A DNA stretch of 64,000 nucleotides from Amyelois transitella (taxonomy: Eukaryota; Arthropoda; Insecta; Lepidoptera; Pyralidae). A program made the position numbers and the translations under genes. This document shows, one piece after another, positions 58,001 through 64,000 of this stretch; the stretch's first letter is position 1; each line of letters starts with the position of its first letter. The notes under the pieces are model-generated. The model did no database searches and was not told the DNA's origin. It saw nothing but the letters and a program-made list of their open reading frames with translations. Where the stretch lies: NCBI RefSeq assembly GCF_032362555.1, contig NC_083508.1, positions 10,259,001 to 10,323,000 of the forward strand. Reading direction: 5' to 3'.

Positions 58001-61000
58001 AAATACCATGTGTACTGCAACAACACATAATCACAGTTAAGATAACTATTGTCATTGAAACGATAAGTCCATGGGGCCGGAATATAGCCTTTTTTGCAGA
58101 GGTTTCATCGCGCAAAGTGACTGAAGATTCGAGTGCGTTTTTTTATTTTGCCCATTGAATCGATCGCTTTAAAAGCATTTGCTGGTTTTCATCATGATCT
58201 TTTTGGATACCTTGCTACGCTACCTCTCTCACACATTTCAAAAAGACTTAGGTACATGATTAAAGAACTAACCAAGAATCCAGCTTTAGTTCGTCATATC
58301 ATTCAGCCTCGCTAGCATATTAAGGAATGAGCGACGTATCTGATAAAGTTGTTGGACCAAATGTCGATCATATGAAGATCTAAATTCATTAGTAAGAGCG
58401 CAAATATTTCAAAAGCTTACATGATTTATAGCATATCATCGCATGCTGCTCGGAAGCTGCTTAGGTTATGGCAAAGACAATTGCCAGGTTTCTCGTTTTC
58501 ATGTTGTCGTATAAGTGGGCGATGACTTTCCTCAGGTGTTGGATTAAGTAAGATAATTTACAAACTTACATGATTAAGGAAGGACTCGATGATGCGGCAT
58601 TGGCTCGACATATCATTGACCATAGCCAGCATGTCATCGCTGGCTGCTCGGACCAGCGTCGGGCCGAACACAATAGCCAGGTTTCTCGCCTCCATCTTGT
58701 TGTACGAGGAGTGGGCGACGACCTTCCGCAGGTGTTGGATCAGGTACTTGAGTGTTTCGAAGTGGGCCTCGGGCAAGGCGTGGACGAGGCGTCGGAGCTC
58801 CCGCGCCCTTTCGGGGGACCGATCCGCGGCTGGAACAAGACTCTTTTATTTAATATTAAGTCTAACAAGCTATAGTCATTTTGCGACAAGTTATGTGCCT
58901 TTTATGTGAAACTTAATATTCAACAAGGACGTCCTGGTAAAGAGTCAGGTCAAAAGTACCCGAAACCGCCGAGCTTGCATGAAGAGAGTTATGAATGTGG
59001 ATGAAGCGAAGGAAGTATGCAGAGATCGTGGCAAGTGGAAAGAGGTAGTCTCTGCCTACCCCTCCGGGAAAGAGGCGTGATTTTATGTATGTCTGTATGT
59101 GCAACTTATGTGTGTTCTCATTTGGTCCTTCGAGCCGGATTGTAGCCAATGTAAACGCTTACAGTTTAGCCGTAAGGAGCGGGTCGGGTAGTCGTCTGAA
59201 TTGAGAAATTTTACTGAAGTATTATCACAAATCATTTGGTCCTACTCACTCTAAGCCGGATACTCACCTATAAACGCGGGATAGAGCTCAGCTGTGAGCA
59301 GCGGGTCCGGTAGCCGCCTCAGGTACGCCTTGAGCAAGCTGGAGGCGACGTGGACGTCCGCCCAGCGCGGGTCGCCGGCCGGCGGGGGCTCGCCGCGGTC
59401 CAGGGCGCCGGCCAGCGCCGCCACGCCGGCCGCGTTGCCCGGCACGCGGTACACGCCCACGGTGCGGAGGCCGTTTGTCTGTCAAATTGAAATAAAATTT
59501 ATTATTCGTACAAGGGTAAAATTTATTCTCCGTCTCATTTCCATGGATGTCGTAAAAGGCGACTAAGGGCTTATAAACTTGGGATTCTTCTTTAAGGCGA
59601 TGGGCTAGCAACCTGTCACTATTAGAATCTCAATTCTATCATTAAGCTAAACAGCTGAACGTGGCCTTTCAGTCTTTTCAAGACTATTGGCTCTGTCTAC
59701 CCCACAAGGGATATAGACGTGATGATATATATGTATGTTGGTTCTGTCTAGTCCTTAAGATGCGGAAATCAGATGACAATTGGTCTGTGAAAAAGCAGTA
59801 ACCTCGTCGAGTTACTTAGGTATGTAGACCTCGGGTTCTGAAGCAACAACGCTATGGAGAATGTCAGCGGGAACGCACTAAAATGCCGACACAAGGATAA
59901 TTTTATATAAGCATAACTATAGATATACATTTTCACATATTGCAAAATTATTTAAAGCCTTGAAACATTAACGGAATCAATTAATTCTTGGGAGATTTGA
60001 AATAGGTTAAATCAATATTGCTGACTTCCTGAGTGTTCCTTCCCAAAACGGGGCTAAACTTTCGCATACGAACGAAGTCGTGTGCTTACGCTAGTAAAGT
60101 CTCACCTCCACAGCATTAGCAGGCAGGGTGACCGCTTTAGGCACGAGTGGATGGTCTGGGTCGGTCGGGCACCGCTCCAGAGGGGCGCCGAGCCAGCCCG
60201 TGGCCGCCGGGGGCGCCGCCGCGGTAGTGCCGGGGTGCATGCGCCGGAGTTGCTTCGCCATACGACCCTTCCACGTCTTGTTCTTGGGAGACGATGGCAA
60301 GGTCGGGGTGGGGGGACCTGGGGAAGAAGATAATGTTGCCATTTTTAGTATAAATTTGATAAAATGGTTTACGTTTTTGAGGAAAAATTTTTGAATTTAA
60401 TTATCAACCTTATCGGACTATCTTATATTTTTGGTTATAAAAAATTGGTTTATTAGGTTATCCGCGAAAAACATGGTGTCTGTCTACATTGAAAAACCTG
60501 ATTTGAAGTAAAAAGTAATCTGCAAAATAATAAACCAGACTTTAGATAAATAGATAGATAATTCATTTATTTGGTTTGCTACACACAATTTACAATTTCA
60601 TACTTTGTTTAGGAAAAGATTGTTGGCATACACGTAATAATCGAGCCCAAAGATGCTCTTGAACCCCAGAGAGTTTACTTGTTATAAATAAAGTAGAATT
60701 ATAAAATTTTTGGTAGCAATTAACTGTATCAAAACAATAAGCCGCTTAATAAATTAGTTTATTGTACTTAAAGCTGTACAAGGGCGCCATACAGAAATAG
60801 ACGCAGGGATTCTGAGTAATTTACAGCACGGTATCTTTGTATTTTTGTTATTCATTGTGATCTAAACAAAAGGTCATGTTTCAGAGTCTAGAGGATACAA
60901 TGGAAGATCCCCTTTGGCAAACGTCTAACAAGCGAGAATTTGCCAAATATTCCACTGAGCGTGCATTTAACAATAGATTTGAAGTTTATGTACACATGCA

Positions 61001-62614
61001 TGTATATTTCTGCTGGTCGTGAGACGTGACAATTATCAATTTCTCCATTGTTTCATCCACATCTCTTTATAGTCCTAGACGTCCTATTAAGTGGTTCTTT
61101 TTTCATAAAAGAAAAGGTAACTGACATCGAAACCAGAGGAGAAATTTCACTAAAAGATTGTATGAATAAATATGAATGGCGTTTTAAAAATTGTAACGGA
61201 AATAAAGTCTTTAACATTGTTTAAAACTGCGGCGCGTTGCATAGACTATAGAAGACATTTTGAAGAATCTAGTCATTATTCTTTAGGGTTTCAATTGCGT
61301 GTGCATCAACGATCATTACATCAATTTCAACCGATTTGCGGTCTATGCCTAACTTTCTACTTTTACTCTCATCTCATGTTTATTGTGCTCATTTGCGTTC
61401 AGTCGAAAATGGTCATTACTTTTGTAAATCACTGTTCGATTGTTACGAAAACATGTACCCTTCTAAGCTTGAATAGGATGATATGTTTGTCTCATTCATA
61501 TTATGGTGCAGCGATAGAAAAGTACCTCCATTTTGAAGCATCAGGGCGTACCGCAATCATTCGATATTTAAACTAACTGCGCTCCAGGGGCTTCCTTTAG
61601 AAATTACGGGATAAAAGTACCCTATGGGTTATTTCTGGTTTTATTCTACCCGTGTACTAAATTCCGCCTTATTATTCCATTCAGAAGATTTTGCGTGAAA
61701 GAGCAACAAACCACTCGTGGCTCCACCAACTTTCATATTATATCAGCTGAATCATAGAAGTGCGCGGCTCAGGTGATTGATTTCTGCTAGGAAAGCAACA
61801 GAGGATTTCATGGCTGAGAAAAAGGAGGAGGACCTTGAGGAGACATTGAGTCCTTACCAATACCTGACCTGTGCAGTCCTAACTTCTTGCTACGCTATAG
61901 CGTCAAAAACAAAGGGATGCCAGACGAGCCGGGGACCAACCGGGGGATAAGTCATTTAGTAGAGAGTGAGCACTTACCAGTAGGAGACCTGTTCCTGCCA
62001 ATTTTCTTGCTGCGTTGTGGCGGCAGAGGCGAGGGGCAATCCGCAGAAGATGCAGGGGTAGCGGGGGCGGGGGTTTGCTGCGCTGGCGCAGTATCTGCCG
62101 GCGGGGGCTCCGCCGTGTGCCGTCTAAGAGCGGCTAGCCATCTTTGTGCGTCTGCTGCTCCGTCCGCCTGTGAAATAATGTTATTCATTAATCATTCAGG
62201 TAATTTATTTAGAGATTTGTTTGTGTTATGCGATTCTGCATCAAAGACGTGAACACACCTTAACACACCATAATTAGAAGTAAATTTTGACCAGGAATCG
62301 AACTAGAACAACTTTAGTAATAGTAGTAGTAGTAGTAATAGAGGCAAACGTAGTAACAAATAATTCAATATTTCATTTCATATTATAGAAATACTTATAT
62401 TTATTTATAAGTAAAGTAAAAAGCTAAAAACATTTCTTCTTTCTGTGTCACTCACCTGCAGCAAGAACTCGTCAGTAGCGGTGGTGACCCTGACCACGTG
62501 CTTCCTCTTGGTGTAGTCGTCAGCCAGCACCACGGCCAGCGAGTGGCGCACGTCCAGGGCGTCCCGCGAGCCGCTCTGGACCTCCGTCGCCGACCCGCTC
62601 ACCGCGCCGGGGCT
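55058..62614 (-). CDS. RhoGAP19D: PH and RhoGAP protein of the ARHGAP21/23 family, nine 3' exons (partial)
   Basis: Exons (minus): 62614-62456, 62167-61978, 60317-60106, 59478-59268, 58829-58570, 58014-57888, 57551-57317, 57067-56982 and 55968-55058. They join in phase to 796 codons plus stop. The first two exons cover the end of a PH domain (HSLAVVLADDYTKRKHVVRV; DAQRWLAALRRH). The RhoGAP domain follows, with the arginine finger GVYRVPGNAAG, then SLLKAYLRRLPDPLL and NLAIVFGPTLVR. The tail is charged and Ser-rich and keeps DLVSSLTSTFDQKL and KRRHTVGGTKDFD. It would speed GTP hydrolysis on Rho-type GTPases at membranes or junctions. The N-terminal part, which in this family usually includes a PDZ domain, lies beyond the right edge. 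The last exon is strikingly GC-rich (911 nt). The Drosophila orthologue is thought to be RhoGAP19D. Confidence 0.9.
58250..58550 (-). pseudogene. Decayed copies of the RhoGAP exon 58570-58829
   Basis: Two adjacent remnants lie in the intron downstream of the exon. 58250-58320 resembles its last 70 bp (ACATGATTAAAGAA ... CATATCATT). 58413-58550 resembles the last part again plus the middle. On the minus strand it reads YLIQHLRKVIAH, then NLAIVFAIT, then stop; the exon has YLIQHLRKVVAH and NLAIVFGPT. Stops and gaps exclude use as an exon. Confidence 0.85.
58922..59100 (+). mobile_element. RTE LINE 3' tail in a RhoGAP intron
   Basis: This plus-sense, strongly 5'-truncated piece runs from GGACGTCCTGGTAAAGAGTC through GCCTACCCCTCCGGGAAAGA to TTTTATGTATGTCTGTATG. 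It is nearly identical to the 3' end of the copies near 29 and 33 kb, so it is young. Confidence 0.85.
59117..59200 (-). pseudogene. Decayed copy of the 3' end of RhoGAP exon 59268-59478
   Basis: The shared TCATTTGGTCCT (intron) is followed by AGCCGGAT, TAAACGC and GCGGGTC(C/G)GGTAG in the same order as at 59232-59330. On the minus strand it reads RLPDPLLTAKL then stop; the exon has RLPDPLLTAEL. Confidence 0.8.
59514..59737 (+). repeat. SINE (head truncated) in a RhoGAP intron
   Basis: Plus-sense copy from CCATGGATGTCGTAAAAGGC through GCTAGCAACCTGTCACTATT and GGCTCTGTCTACCCCACAAG to the ATATATGTATG tail. Confidence 0.75.
60318..61851 (-). other. RhoGAP intron between PH and GAP exons
   Basis: This AT-rich intron contains an open stretch (61172-61576, plus) with no recognisable protein features. 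No known repeat identified apart from the exon echo at its right end. Confidence 0.45.
61852..61934 (-). pseudogene. Decayed copy of the 3' end of RhoGAP exon 61978-62167
   Basis: On the minus strand it reads RSKKLGLHRSGIG and then a GTAAGG donor. The exon end reads RSKKIGRNRSPTG and GTAAGTG. It lies 43 bp downstream of the real donor and lacks an acceptor. Confidence 0.8.
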
Positions 62615-64000
62615 CTGTAACAAACAGAATTGTATGATTAGAAAGATCTAAAGTGATGACAAATATTGCCGGTTATATTTTTTTGCTATATAAACTGATT
62701 CAAAAATTTTAACGATACTGGTTACTTCATTGCTCTCTAAGATGTCGTCTTTTATGAGCCGCCATTATAATTATGGTGAAGGTCGAAAGTTGTCTTTCGT
62801 TGTTTCGAAAAATAATTATATATCCATTTGCAATAACATTACTAAACGAGTAAAAGTGAAGTTTAAATATTTAAAAACATGAAACGAGTTCAATGGCGTG
62901 GCACAGCATAATTGTAAAGAAAACTGTGACGCTTTCGCTAGCCGGCGCCGACATTGAAACCTGATGAACCCACTGCGAATTACAGCAATTATCGGCAAAA
63001 CCCAAAACAAATCGTGTGAACCGATCTAGTGACAACACGGATTTACTTTCACCCCCTAATTATAGGTATTATACCTCTCTAAAGCAGGCATGAATCAGAC
63101 AAGTGCCCGTGTTATAATTTTTCAAACGCCATTATGTGCGAAGACGGCATTAATCAAACAAACTGGGTTACAGGCGGAGTTTAGCCGAAACGATGTTAAA
63201 GTTAGCACTTTCTTTGTGTTACATTAGGATGTTTCTCTTGAAATTTTGAAAGGCTTTGTTTAAATAAGTTAGTTTGAAATTAAACATTTCAAAAAGTTCT
63301 TTAATTATTATGCTTAAAAGATGTTAGTAGACTAGTAGGAAATGTATAATATTAGTTTGGAATATTGCGATCTTGTACAACAAATATAAAACGCCATATC
63401 AGTGATGAGATCGAGTAATCACACCCACATCCTACGTCAAGTGAACGAGGCCTTGTGTGGGTACGGATGATCCAGCCTGCAGCTGTAGCGTACCTATTTA
63501 CTGCAGGAAATCGAAAGTGCAATCGCGGTCTTCCGCACGCTTCCGCAGCTTGCCACATCGTCACGGTTCACGCTTCTCAACCCGACTTCCGATTCCGAAC
63601 GAAACGAGTCTAATCTCTCATACAATCTGTGAGTGCTTAACAAACATTTCTTACAATTGAGCTAAAATTAACCAGTATACCGCTGACCCACTTCCTACTT
63701 TACGTTTAAGCAACACCGAAAAACCCGTCTCTTTGACGGGTGACAACATTTCACGATCGCAACCTATTCACATCAAATGCAATTAGAGGGTCAACGGTCT
63801 TAAAAAGTGGCACGCTGACGTAATAGACATCGCGCACAGGAAATATGCTAACTAACAATTAGCAATGAAGCAGGCGGCTTGTTATGGAATTAGAGCTGAT
63901 GATACGGACGATTATTTAGAAAGTAAACGAAAGAAATTCGAAACTATCGATGCAGTAATTGACCCGATGAATAACTGGGTAGCGGCTTCTAACGTAGGTA
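62615..64000 (-). other. RhoGAP intron running off the right edge
   Basis: No further exon with matching phase and family sequence was found up to 64000, so the upstream coding exons lie outside. Confidence 0.5.

Noticed and set aside
59122-59142. Sequence like a tRNA-Tyr primer-binding site (TTGGTCCTTCGAGCCGGATT), hinting at another LTR element
   Set aside because: No LTR or pol sequence is near it, and the stretch aligns with the intron/exon border at 59232-59330. It is better explained as part of the exon echo.
61172-61576. 134-codon open frame in a RhoGAP intron
   Set aside because: No recognisable domain, no codon or composition signature, and it lies in AT-rich intron sequence.

Overview
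This window is nuclear DNA of an animal, most likely a moth or butterfly. The genes have many small exons with GT-AG introns, the spacers are AT-rich, and the best protein matches I can recall are insect or animal orthologues. The interspersed repeats are typical of Lepidoptera: Helitrons with TCTACAC...CTAG ends, SINEs ending in (ATGT)n, RTE LINEs and a BEL/Pao element. I cannot name the species. Exon models were built by hand from splice sites, phase continuity and family knowledge. Every joined CDS stays in frame.

Layout. (1) 249-592, minus: first two coding exons of a Ttd14-like P-loop protein; the rest lies off the left edge. (2) 1348-8991, minus: a five-exon RAD51D recombination paralogue. 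Its last intron holds a complete, young BEL/Pao LTR retrotransposon (1665-7627) with an unbroken 1.7-kaa gag-pol frame. (3) 9806-19514, plus: sixteen-exon SPT16/dre4, the large FACT histone-chaperone subunit, with SINEs, Helitrons and a perfect 63-nt palindrome in its introns. (4) 21548-24893, minus: seven-exon COX10 haem A pathway farnesyltransferase, convergent with dre4. (5) 25.4-27.5 kb: fragments of an RTE LINE, a SINE and a CR1/Jockey-type LINE. (6) 27811-49948, plus: seventeen-exon TRIM37 E3 ligase (RING, B-box, coiled coil, MATH). Intron 2 holds one RTE LINE inserted inside another, and the last intron holds a full-length CR1-like LINE with both ORFs open. (7) 49949-55057: long convergent 3' region. 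(8) 55058-62614 and beyond, minus: nine 3' exons of a PH + RhoGAP protein of the ARHGAP21/23 (RhoGAP19D) family; its 5' part lies off the right edge.

The host genes are unrelated housekeeping or signalling genes, and nothing suggests an operon or defence island. The most unusual signal is a set of decayed 'echoes' of exon 3' ends. They sit in the intron just downstream of the parent exon, three times in the RhoGAP gene and once in TRIM37. They look like partial tandem duplications with a breakpoint inside an exon. Other points: a perfect 31-bp-arm palindrome in dre4, a likely GC-AG intron and an alternative terminal exon in TRIM37, and a SINE family sharing both its head and its tail with the local RTE LINE.
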